DNA from: Myxococcus fulvus
GTDB lineage: Bacteria > Myxococcota > Myxococcia > Myxococcales > Myxococcaceae
Length of the DNA stretch: 64,000 nucleotides
Direction of reading: 5' to 3'
Assembly (NCBI RefSeq): GCF_900111765.1
Contig: NZ_FOIB01000009.1
Coordinates: 434,001-498,000, forward strand
In this document: positions 44,198 to 52,148 of the stretch, piece after piece
Position numbering within the stretch: position 1 is the stretch's first letter
Layout: every line of letters begins with the position of its first letter
The notes under the pieces: model-generated
Database searches by the model: none
Seen by the model: the letters and a program-made list of their open reading frames with translations, nothing else
What the model was told of the DNA's origin: nothing
Made by a program: the position numbers and the translations under genes

Positions 44198-45430
44198 GTG
44201 AACCGCGCCCTCGACGGCGAGCGCCATCGCAACGCGCGCCAGCTCGCGTGGATCCGCTTCGTCGCCATCACCGTGATGTTCGGCATCTCCGCCACGCTGG
44301 GCATCGGCGTGGGCAAGGCCGACTGGGCCGAGTACCTGGCCCCCTTGAGCGTCTACTGGCTGTGCACCGCGGGTGTGCTCGTCGCGGTGGCCCGCTCTCC
44401 CCGGGCCGTGCGCTGGGCGGGCCTGTCCGTGGCCTTCATCGACGTGCCCGCGGTCTACTGGCTCCAGAGCCACGCCATCCCCGTGTCCCCCTCCCCCGGA
44501 GGCGTCGCCGGCTTCACGCTCGGCATCTACGCGGTGCTGGTGCTGCTGGCCGCGCTGTCCCTGCGCAACACGGTGACGCTGGTCGTCACCGCCTTCGCCG
44601 CCGTCGCAGAGACGGCCCTCCAGCACCAGGCCGGCATCGGCATGGGCGCGCAGATGGCCGCCGTCGTCATGCTCTCCGTGGCCGCCGCCGGCGCCCGGCA
44701 CCTGCTCAACCGCATCCGCGCCCTGTCCGCCGCCGTCTCCGAGGAGGAGCTCAAGCGCGCCCGCCTGGGCCGCTACTTCGCCCCCGCCGTCGCCGAGCGC
44801 CTCCAGCGCCTCGCCTCCCCCGAGCCCGAGCTGCGCGAGGTCACCGTCCTCTTCGCCGACATCCGCGACTTCACCGCCATGAGCGAGCACCTGCCTCCGG
44901 GCGAGGTCGTGAAGCTCCTCAACGCCTACTACGGCCGCATGGTGGAGGTGGTGTTCCGCCACGGCGGAACGCTGGACAAGTTCATCGGGGACGCACTCAT
45001 GGTGTACTTCGGCGCGCCCCTGGCCGACGAGGAGCACGCGTCCCGGGCGGTGCGCTGCGCGCTGGACATGGTGAGCGAGCTGGAGGGGTTCAACGCGGAG
45101 CGGGCCCTCCAGGGCATCCCCGCCCTGCGCATGGGGGTGGGCATCCACACCGGCCCGGTGGTACTGGGGAACATCGGCTCCACGGCCCGGCGCCTGGACT
45201 ACACCGCCATCGGCGACACGGTGAACCTGGCCAGCCGCATCGAGGGGCTCACCAAGCGGGCCGGGGTGCCCGTCCTCGTGTCGCAGGCGACCCGGGAGCA
45301 GGCGGGGGCCCGGTTCGGCTGGGAGGCGGTGGGACAGACCCTGGTGGCCGGCAAGAGCCAGCCGGTGGCCACCTTCGTCCCCCTGCCGGCGGGCCCCTCG
45401 CTGGCCCGGGCACCGGGCTCGGCGGCCTGA
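44198..45430 (+). CDS. Class III adenylate cyclase with N-terminal membrane domain
   Basis: The 410-aa protein has about six membrane helices in residues 15-175, then a short helix and a cyclase domain. Catalytic positions are intact: metal Asp in VLFADIRDF and in [14 protein letters not shown], Lys in LDKF for adenine, Thr in LDYTAIGD, and the transition-state Asn and Arg in TVNLASRIE. It should make cAMP from ATP. No receiver or CHASE domain is visible; the membrane part may sense a signal. The GTG start follows GAGGA; a CTG at 44162 is another option. It stands between the two nuo blocks, with no sign of a shared message with the second block. Confidence 0.88.
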   Translation: MNRALDGERHRNARQLAWIRFVAITVMFGISATLGIGVGKADWAEYLAPLSVYWLCTAGVLVAVARSPRAVRWAGLSVAFIDVPAVYWLQSHAIPVSPSPGGVAGFTLGIYAVLVLLAALSLRNTVTLVVTAFAAVAETALQHQAGIGMGAQMAAVVMLSVAAAGARHLLNRIRALSAAVSEEELKRARLGRYFAPAVAERLQRLASPEPELREVTVLFADIRDFTAMSEHLPPGEVVKLLNAYYGRMVEVVFRHGGTLDKFIGDALMVYFGAPLADEEHASRAVRCALDMVSELEGFNAERALQGIPALRMGVGIHTGPVVLGNIGSTARRLDYTAIGDTVNLASRIEGLTKRAGVPVLVSQATREQAGARFGWEAVGQTLVAGKSQPVATFVPLPAGPSLARAPGSAA

Positions 45431-45529
45431 TTTCCACCCCGGCGGACGATCCGTGAGCCTCCCCGGACGCCGCGTGCGCAACGCTGGCTTCTGGGCTTCC
45501 TAAGTGGCCTACATGGTTGAGGGTTTACG

Positions 45530-45559
45530 TTGACGCCCCCCTTCTGGGCTCCTTATAAA
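45530..45559 (+). promoter_or_regulatory. Strong sigma70-type promoter of nuoCDGHI
   Basis: TTGACG at 45530-45535, an 18-bp spacer and TATAAA at 45554-45559 match consensus well. The start of transcription would be near 45566, about 30 bases before the TTG start chosen for nuoC. The long open frame from 45530 uses the -35 box as its start codon, so it cannot be the protein start. Confidence 0.75.
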
Positions 45560-45595
45560 GCCGCGGATTCTTCTCCCTCAGTCATTGGGTCCCCC

Positions 45596-46129
45596 TTGAG
45601 CACTTTCGCGTTGGACAGGGTCTCCGCCCACTTCCCCGAGGCGGTGGTGGAGCGCTACGTGGACCGGGCCGGTGGCGCCTGGGCCGTGATCCATCCCGAC
45701 TCACTGCCGAAGGTCGCCGCGTTCCTGAAGAACGACGAGGAGCTGCAGTTCAAGCTCTTCGGCTCCGTCGACGCCGTGGACCGGCTGCACCTGGCGGAGA
45801 ACGACCCGCGCTTCGAGGTCGTCTACTTCCTCTACTCCCTCAAGCGTCACGAGCACGTGCGGCTCAAGGTGCGCGTGAGCGAGCACCAGGCCGTGCTTCC
45901 CTCGCTCGTGCCCCTGTATCGCGGCGCCAACTGGTGGGAGCGCCTGGTCTGGGACTTCTACGGCATCCGCTTCGACGGGCACCCGGACCTGCGCCGCATC
46001 CTCCTGTACGAGGAGTTCCAGGGCCACCCGCTGCGCAAGGACTACGCGCTGAGGGATCGCCAGCCGCTCATCCCGGAGCGCCCCATCAAGGACATCTTCC
46101 GCGGTCCCGGCACCAGCGGGCACTCCTGA
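45596..46129 (+). CDS. nuoC: NADH-quinone oxidoreductase subunit C
   Basis: The 177-aa subunit is part of the peripheral arm close to NuoD. Family segments are YFLYSLKRHEHVRLKVRV and the NuoC signature W-x-E-R-x-x-x-D-x-x-G-I seen as NWWERLVWDFYGIRFDGHPDLRR broken across the centre, then HPLRKDYAL. The start is TTG at 45596, downstream of the promoter; a further TTG at 45611 is possible. Next is nuoD after 10 bp. No fusion to NuoD is present, unlike in E. coli. Confidence 0.92.
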   Translation: MSTFALDRVSAHFPEAVVERYVDRAGGAWAVIHPDSLPKVAAFLKNDEELQFKLFGSVDAVDRLHLAENDPRFEVVYFLYSLKRHEHVRLKVRVSEHQAVLPSLVPLYRGANWWERLVWDFYGIRFDGHPDLRRILLYEEFQGHPLRKDYALRDRQPLIPERPIKDIFRGPGTSGHS

Positions 46130-46139
46130 GGACGACACC

Positions 46140-47399
46140 ATGGCCGACAGCCACAACGTTGAAGTGAAGGGCCACAATCCGGACACCGACGGCTCGCTGC
46201 CGCCGGAGGGCTCGGAGCTGGAGGCGCACCTCCAGGCCAAGCACATGGTCATCAACATGGGCCCGTCCCACCCCGCCACGCACGGCACCGTGCGGCTGAA
46301 GGTGGAGCTGGACGGCGAGACCATCGTCAAGATCGACCCGGAGATCGGCTTCCTCCACCGCGGCTTCCAGAAGAGCTGCGAGAACGTCACCTGGACGCAG
46401 TGCCTGCCGTACACGGACCGGCTCAACTACCTGTCCGCGATGATGAACAACTTCGGGTTCCTCAACGCCGTCGAGAAGCTCATCGGCCTGGAGATTCCCG
46501 AGCGCGCCCAGTACATCCGCGTCATCGGCAGCGAGCTGCACCGGCTGACGGACCACCTGACGTGCGTGGGCGCCACCGGCCTGGAGATGGGCGGCTTCGC
46601 GCCGTTCCTCTACGGCATGGAGGCCCGCGAGCTCATCCAGGACCGCGTCACGGAGCTGACCGGCGCGCGCCTCACCACCAGCTTCGGCCGCGTGGGTGGC
46701 ATCAACCGCGACCTGCCGGACGGCTGGGCGGACAAGGTCCGCAAGACGCTCACCCGCACGGAGGAGCTGCTGGTGGAGATGGACGGGTTGCTCACGCGCA
46801 ACCGCATCTTCGTCGACCGCACCAAGGGCACCGGCATCATCACCGCCGACGACGCCATCGACTACGGCTGGACGGGCCCCGCCCTGCGCGCCTGCGGCGT
46901 GGACCACGACCTGCGCAAGACGCAGCCGTACTGGGTCTACGACCGGTTCGACTTCGACATCCCGGTGGGCGAGCACGGCGACAACTACGACCGCTACCTC
47001 GTCCGCATGGAGGAGATGCGTCAGTCCATCCGCATCCTGCGGCAGGCGCTCGACACCATCCCCGCGGGCCCCATCATCGTGGATGACTGGCGCATCGCGC
47101 TGCCGCCCAAGCCCGAGGTGTACGGAACCATCGAGGGCGTGATGGCGCACTTCAAGCTCGTCATGGAGGGCATCCAGGTGCCCCCCGGCGAGGCCTACGA
47201 CGCGACGGAGGCCTCGAACGGCGAGCTGGGCTGGTACCTGGTGAGCGACGGGCGCGGTCGCCCGTACAAGGTGCACGTGCGCGCGCCGGGCTTCCCGGTG
47301 CTCGCGGCGGTGCCCCACATCATCGAGGGGAAGATGCTGGCGGACCTCATCCCCACGTTTGACACCATCAACATGATTGGCGGCGAGGTCGAGCAGTGA
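46140..47399 (+). CDS. nuoD: NADH-quinone oxidoreductase subunit D
   Basis: The 419-aa 49-kDa-type subunit has NMGPSHPATHGTVRLKVELD, the QKSCENVTWTQCLPYTDRL region with the quinone-site Tyr, and a conserved ending FDTINMIGGEVEQ. It shapes the quinone pocket with NuoB. The N-terminus has an extra 30 residues of Pro/Gly/Asp-rich sequence before the core. The stop overlaps the GTG of nuoG (GTGA), so translation is coupled. Confidence 0.96.
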   Translation: MADSHNVEVKGHNPDTDGSLPPEGSELEAHLQAKHMVINMGPSHPATHGTVRLKVELDGETIVKIDPEIGFLHRGFQKSCENVTWTQCLPYTDRLNYLSAMMNNFGFLNAVEKLIGLEIPERAQYIRVIGSELHRLTDHLTCVGATGLEMGGFAPFLYGMEARELIQDRVTELTGARLTTSFGRVGGINRDLPDGWADKVRKTLTRTEELLVEMDGLLTRNRIFVDRTKGTGIITADDAIDYGWTGPALRACGVDHDLRKTQPYWVYDRFDFDIPVGEHGDNYDRYLVRMEEMRQSIRILRQALDTIPAGPIIVDDWRIALPPKPEVYGTIEGVMAHFKLVMEGIQVPPGEAYDATEASNGELGWYLVSDGRGRPYKVHVRAPGFPVLAAVPHIIEGKMLADLIPTFDTINMIGGEVEQ

Positions 47400-49282
47400 G
47401 CGACAACGACACGAAGAAGCCGACCGGTGACGCGCAGCCGCCCCCCAAGGGCGCGCCCACGGACACCCCCGCGGCGAAGATCGGTCCCGAGCCCTCCAAC
47501 CCTCCGGCCGGTCCGAAGATGGACACGCCCCCCGCGGCGGCCAGCAGCGTCACGCCGCCGCCCAAGGCCGCGGCGCCCGCGGGCCCGCCGCCCAAGCCCG
47601 CGCCGAAGAACCCGGGCTTCGTCACCTGCACCATCGACGGCAAGGAAGTCGTGGTGAAGCCGGGGACGAACATGATCGAGGCGGCCAAGACGGTCGGCTC
47701 GGACATCCCCTACTACTGCTACCACCCGCGCCTCTCCATCGCGGCCAACTGCCGCATCTGCCTCATCGAGGCGTCCAACGCGCCGAAGCTCGTGCCCGCG
47801 TGCCAGACGCCGCTGGCCGAGGGCGTGGCCGTCAAGACGACGACGCCCAAGGTGAAGGAGCAGCAGCGCGCGGTGATGGAGTTCCTGCTGCTCAACCACC
47901 CGGTCGACTGCTCCATCTGCGACCAGGCCGGTGAGTGCAAGCTGCAGGACTACTACATGAAGTACGACTACCGCCCCTCGCGGCTCGAGGGCGGCAAGAC
48001 GCTGAAGAACAAGCGCAAGGTCCTGGGCCCCCGCGTGGTGCTGGACCAGGAGCGCTGCATCATGTGCACCCGCTGCGTGCGCGTGATGAACGAGATCGCC
48101 AAGGAGCCGCAGCTGGGCGTGTTCGGCCGCGGCAGCCACGAGCGCATCGACGTGTTCCCGGGCAACGAGCTCGACAGCGACTACTCGATGAACACCGTGG
48201 ACGTCTGCCCGGTGGGCGCGCTGCTCAGCCGCGACTTCCGCTTCAAGGCGCGCGCGTGGTTCCTGTCCGCCACGCCGTCCATCTGCACCGGCTGCGCGAA
48301 GGGCTGCAACACGTACGTGGACTGGATGTCGCAGGACACCTACCGCATCCGTCCTCGTGAGAACGAGGAGATCAACAAGAGCTGGATGTGTGACCAGGGC
48401 CGGCTCATGTACAAGTCCTTCAACCTGGGCCGCGTGCTCCAGGCGAGGGTGGGCCGCGCCACGGGCCAGTCCGGCTCCGAGGCCGTGCCGGTGGTGACGC
48501 GCAAGGAGGCCGCGCAGGCCGCCGCCAAGGCGCTCAAGCCGCTGGTGGGCTCGGGCAAGCTCGCGGTGCTCGCCTCGCCGGTGTCCTCCAACGAGGAGCT
48601 GCTGGCGGGCCTCACGTTCGCCAAGGCGACGCTGGGCCTGACCACCGTCTACGTGGGCGGTCGTCCGGCGGGCAAGGCGGACCACTTCCTGAAGACGGCG
48701 GACAAGAACCCCAACCGCAAGGGCCTGGAGTGGATCGCCAAGGGCCTGGGCCTGAAGGTGGAGACCTACGAGTCGCTCACCCAGGCGCTGTCCAAGGGTC
48801 AGGTGAAGGGGCTGTACGCCATCGGCACCGAGGTGCCGGGGGACGTGGAGGCCTTCGCCACCGCGGCGGCCGGGCTGGACGTCTTCGTGGTCCAGGAGAA
48901 GAACGAGTCTCCCATCACGGCGCAGGCCACGGTGCTCCTGCCCGCGTCCATCCACGTGGAGGACGAGGGGTCGTTCACGCAGATGGACGGGATGACCCAG
49001 CGCTTCCGCAAGGCGTACCCGCCCAAGGGCGACGTCATCCCCGGCTGGAAGTGGGCCGCGGAGCTGACGCGCGAGCTGGGTGGCGAGGCGCCGACCTGGA
49101 GCAGCGCGCGGGACGTGTGGCGCGAGCTGTCCGGCAAGGTGGCCGAGTTCGCGGAGTTCAACTGGGACAAGGCGTCTCCGCCGGACCGGGAGAAGCCGGG
49201 TATCAATCCGCTGCCGACGGGCGCCGACGGGCGTCCTCCGGGCTACCGTGAGTTCGGTGCTCCCCGGGTGAGGGGTATCTAG
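47396..49282 (+). CDS. nuoG: NADH-quinone oxidoreductase subunit G with Pro/Ala-rich N-terminal extension
   Basis: The 628-aa subunit carries several Fe-S clusters. After about 72 Pro/Ala/Lys-rich residues comes the [2Fe-2S] domain (YYCYHPRLSIAANCRICL with a later Cys in VPACQT), then the His-Cys site HPVDCSICDQAGECKLQD, then CIMCTRCVRV and a CP partner, then CTGCAKGCN. The C-terminal molybdopterin-oxidoreductase-like part is short, ending about 280 residues earlier than in E. coli (908 aa). The start GTG overlaps nuoD. The N-terminal extension is disorder-prone and is not usual in NuoG. Confidence 0.95.
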   Translation: MSDNDTKKPTGDAQPPPKGAPTDTPAAKIGPEPSNPPAGPKMDTPPAAASSVTPPPKAAAPAGPPPKPAPKNPGFVTCTIDGKEVVVKPGTNMIEAAKTVGSDIPYYCYHPRLSIAANCRICLIEASNAPKLVPACQTPLAEGVAVKTTTPKVKEQQRAVMEFLLLNHPVDCSICDQAGECKLQDYYMKYDYRPSRLEGGKTLKNKRKVLGPRVVLDQERCIMCTRCVRVMNEIAKEPQLGVFGRGSHERIDVFPGNELDSDYSMNTVDVCPVGALLSRDFRFKARAWFLSATPSICTGCAKGCNTYVDWMSQDTYRIRPRENEEINKSWMCDQGRLMYKSFNLGRVLQARVGRATGQSGSEAVPVVTRKEAAQAAAKALKPLVGSGKLAVLASPVSSNEELLAGLTFAKATLGLTTVYVGGRPAGKADHFLKTADKNPNRKGLEWIAKGLGLKVETYESLTQALSKGQVKGLYAIGTEVPGDVEAFATAAAGLDVFVVQEKNESPITAQATVLLPASIHVEDEGSFTQMDGMTQRFRKAYPPKGDVIPGWKWAAELTRELGGEAPTWSSARDVWRELSGKVAEFAEFNWDKASPPDREKPGINPLPTGADGRPPGYREFGAPRVRGI

Positions 49283-49284
49283 CG

Positions 49285-50709
49285 ATGAAGCGCGTTCTGA
49301 CTGTCCTCTTCGCGATGGGCTTCATCGTCGCGACGCTCGCGGGAGTCTCGGCGGCGGCCTACGCGGTCGGCGGCCTGGCCGAGAAGTACTGGTTCGCGGG
49401 CGCCAGCCGCCTGTCGAACATCCTGTTCCTGATGCTCGTCTTCGTGATGATCATCGCGACGCTGCTCACCATCGCCGAGCGCAAGTGGAGCGCGCTCATG
49501 CAGGACCGCGTGGGCCCCAACCGCGCGCGCATCAACCTGCCCGGCATCCGCAACCGCTCCCTGGCGGGCCTTCCGCACATCCTCACGGACGTGCTGAAGA
49601 TGCTGACCAAGGAGGACTTCATCCCGGGCACGGCGAACACGTTCATGTTCAAGCTGGGCCCCATCCTCGCGTTCGCGCCGGTGTTCGCGCTGTTCGCGGT
49701 GGTGCCCGCCGGCCCCTCCGTCACCGTCCTCGGCCACAACGTGGACATGGTGGTGGCGACGCCCGACTTCGGCGTGCTGTACCTCCTGGCCATCGCGTCG
49801 CTGGCCGTCTACGGCACGGCGCTCGCCGGCTGGGCCTCCAACAACAAGTTCGCGCTGCTGGGGGGCGTCCGCGCCTCCTCGCAGATGATCTCCTACGAGG
49901 TCGCCCTGGGCCTGTCGCTGGTCGGCCTGTTCATGGCGTTCTCCTCGCTGCAGCTGCCCACGCTCGTCGGCACGCTGGCGCTGGACGGCGCGCAGGCCAC
50001 GGGGCAGGCGCAGTACCTGTGGCGCACCGAGGGCGGGTTCGACTTCGGCCTGCCGGCGTGGGGCTTCCTCCTGCAGCCCATCGGGTTCATCGGCTTCTTC
50101 GCCGCGTCCTTCGCGGAGACCAAGCGCGCCCCGTTCGACGTGCCCGAAGGTGAGTCGGAGATCATCGGCTACTTCGTGGAGTACTCCGGCATGAAGTTCG
50201 GCCTGTTCATGATCTCCGAGTTCGTGGAGGTCGTGGTGCTGGCCGGCGTGACGACGGCGCTGTTCTTCGGTGGCCACCACCTGCCCTTCGGCAACGAGTG
50301 GCTGGCGAGCCAGCCGCTGATGCAGGAGCACGGGTGGCTGTACGGCACCATCCTGGGCACGGTGTTCTGGGTGAAGGTGGTCTTCCTCATCTGGATCCAG
50401 CTGGTCATCCGCTGGACGTTCCCCCGCTTCCGCTACGACCAGATCCAGACGCTGGGCTGGAAGATCCTCCTGCCGCTGGCGCTGGCCAACGTGTTCATCA
50501 CGGGCGCGCTGGTGCTGTGGGATCCGTCCCTGCGGGCGCTGGCCATCTTCGGCATGCTGGAGATTGGCGTGTTCGTGGTGCTGACGATGACGAAGAAGGC
50601 AGACGCGGCGGAGGGTGGTGCGCACGGAGCGCACGGAGCCCACGGCCATGACCACGGGCACGACGCGCATGGGCTGCCGTCCCACGCCAGCGCGGCGTCC
50701 TCGCACTAG
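49285..50709 (+). CDS. nuoH: NADH-quinone oxidoreductase subunit H with His-rich tail
   Basis: The 474-aa membrane subunit carries eight or more helices and the loop motifs [18 protein letters not shown] and [17 protein letters not shown], with the acidic quinone-channel residues. It makes the quinone chamber with NuoB and NuoD. The start is 2 bp after the nuoG stop. After about residue 440 comes a cytoplasmic or periplasmic tail with many His ([18 protein letters not shown]), not part of the usual subunit. Confidence 0.96.
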   Translation: MKRVLTVLFAMGFIVATLAGVSAAAYAVGGLAEKYWFAGASRLSNILFLMLVFVMIIATLLTIAERKWSALMQDRVGPNRARINLPGIRNRSLAGLPHILTDVLKMLTKEDFIPGTANTFMFKLGPILAFAPVFALFAVVPAGPSVTVLGHNVDMVVATPDFGVLYLLAIASLAVYGTALAGWASNNKFALLGGVRASSQMISYEVALGLSLVGLFMAFSSLQLPTLVGTLALDGAQATGQAQYLWRTEGGFDFGLPAWGFLLQPIGFIGFFAASFAETKRAPFDVPEGESEIIGYFVEYSGMKFGLFMISEFVEVVVLAGVTTALFFGGHHLPFGNEWLASQPLMQEHGWLYGTILGTVFWVKVVFLIWIQLVIRWTFPRFRYDQIQTLGWKILLPLALANVFITGALVLWDPSLRALAIFGMLEIGVFVVLTMTKKADAAEGGAHGAHGAHGHDHGHDAHGLPSHASAASSH

Positions 50710-50738
50710 CTCCCGGCCCGACCAAGGTAGACACCATC

Positions 50739-51515
50739 ATGGCCATCAAGGTTACGAAGGTCACCCAGGACCCCCGGACGGACATCCGCGAGCGGATGTA
50801 CATCCCGGGGCTGCTGCACGGGTTGGCCATCACCACGAAGCACTTCTTCCGCAACCTCTTCGGCACGCGTGACACGAACACGCAGGTGCAGGACCGCACG
50901 GGCACCAGCCTGATGACGACGGTCGAGTACCCCGAGGAGAAGCCCATCTACCCGGAGGGCTACCGCGGTCTGCACCGGCTGGTTCCGCGCGAGGACGGCA
51001 AGCCGCGCTGCGTGGCCTGCTACATGTGCGCGACCATCTGCCCGGCGCAGTGCATCTACATCGAGGCGGGTGAGTACGAGGAAGCGGACGCGGACGGCGA
51101 GTCTCGCGTCATCGAGAAGTACCCGACCCAGTTCGTCATCGACGAGCTGCGCTGCATCGTGTGTGGCCTGTGCGTGGACGCGTGCCCGAAGGACGCCATC
51201 CGCATGGACACGTACATGCACACGCCCTCCGAGTACACGCGGCAGAACTTCGTCTACGACATCCCGAAGCTCCTGAAGGGCCCGGCGGTGTCGCACCCCT
51301 CGGACCCGTGGAACAAGCGCGAGGGCTCCGAGGAGCCGCACCACGTGCACAAGGAGGCCCACACGCGTATCGGCGAGGGCCTGGTGCAGCTCAAGACGCC
51401 GCACCTGGCCGGGGGCCATGAGCACCACGCGCCGCACGGCAAGAGCGCGGTGGCGCACGGGCAGACGGTGGTGACGCAGCAAGGCCCTATCCAGGTGACG
51501 AAGTTCCTGAAGTAG
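50739..51515 (+). CDS. nuoI: NADH-quinone oxidoreductase subunit I with His-rich tail
   Basis: The 258-aa subunit bears two [4Fe-4S] clusters, N6a and N6b: [15 protein letters not shown] and [15 protein letters not shown]. An insert rich in Glu/Asp lies between them ([12 protein letters not shown]). After the core a C-terminal extension of about 75 residues rich in His follows ([15 protein letters not shown] and [11 protein letters not shown]). It ends the operon; a strong hairpin follows. nuoJ, which usually comes next, is not here. Confidence 0.96.
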   Translation: MAIKVTKVTQDPRTDIRERMYIPGLLHGLAITTKHFFRNLFGTRDTNTQVQDRTGTSLMTTVEYPEEKPIYPEGYRGLHRLVPREDGKPRCVACYMCATICPAQCIYIEAGEYEEADADGESRVIEKYPTQFVIDELRCIVCGLCVDACPKDAIRMDTYMHTPSEYTRQNFVYDIPKLLKGPAVSHPSDPWNKREGSEEPHHVHKEAHTRIGEGLVQLKTPHLAGGHEHHAPHGKSAVAHGQTVVTQQGPIQVTKFLK

Positions 51516-51557
51516 ATCCATCCGGACGTCCCGCGCGTAGGGACTGGTAGCAAGCAC

Positions 51558-51592
51558 GGCCCGCCTCCCGCTCCTCGAGCGGCAGGCGGGCC
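51558..51592 (+). terminator. Strong terminator of the nuoCDGHI operon
   Basis: Arms ggcccgcctcccgct (51558-51572) and agcggcaggcgggcc (51578-51592) pair at 14 of 15 positions with a 5-base loop, 43 bases after the nuoI stop. Only a weak U-run follows (GTGTCATTT). Confidence 0.8.
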
Positions 51593-51764
51593 GGTGTCAT
51601 TTCGGGGCGCGGGTGATGACGTTGCAGCTCTTCAGTGGCCCTGACGTCTGGCGTCCGGGCGGCCGTCCCGTGGGGCGGCGTGGAGTGCGTTCGGGCGCAC
51701 AGAGGCGGGGGCTGGTGGCTTTCGCGCGACGTGGGGCCTGCGTAGGGTGGGTGCTGTCTTGGCG

Positions 51765-52133
51765 ATGAAGCGCTACCGCTTGTCGGTGTGCAAGGGGTCG
51801 ACCTGCAAGGCCGGCGGCGCGGATGACGTGTACGCGACGGCCCGCACGGAGCTCGGGGCCCAGGGGCTGGTGCCCCGCTGCGAGCTGTACCGGGGCGGGT
51901 GCTACGGCTTCTGCCACATGGGGCCCAACGTCGTGGTCCGCGAGGACACCGGCCGACGCAGAGACCCTCTGTCCCCCGAGGACTACCAGCTCATGGGGTG
52001 GGACGGAGAGGTGTACTACTCGGAGATGACGCCCGAGAAGATGCGCCGGGTGGTGAGCGAGCACATCGCGAAGGACGCGCCCATCGTGGAGCTGTTCGGG
52101 CAACCGGACACGCCGGCCCCGGACGACGGCTGA
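51765..52133 (+). CDS. Thioredoxin-fold [2Fe-2S]-type ferredoxin-like protein
   Basis: This 122-aa protein has SVCKGSTCKAGG (C-x4-C) at residues about 8-13, a central helix and strand, and GGCYGFCHMGPNVVV in which Cys-x3-Cys precedes GPxV. This four-Cys layout is that of the NuoE-like C-terminal domain and of thioredoxin-like ferredoxins. It would bind one [2Fe-2S] cluster and move electrons. The start is ATG at 51765, as six upstream codons add nothing known. It follows the nuo operon after a terminator, and nuoE itself is missing from both nuo blocks, so it could serve there; that is inference. Confidence 0.78.
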   Translation: MKRYRLSVCKGSTCKAGGADDVYATARTELGAQGLVPRCELYRGGCYGFCHMGPNVVVREDTGRRRDPLSPEDYQLMGWDGEVYYSEMTPEKMRRVVSEHIAKDAPIVELFGQPDTPAPDDG

Positions 52134-52148
52134 GCGGCCTGCTCGGGC

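Noticed and set aside
45530-45595. nuoC start at TTG 45530
   Set aside because: These bases are the -35 box and -10 box of a strong promoter, so they cannot be in the message.
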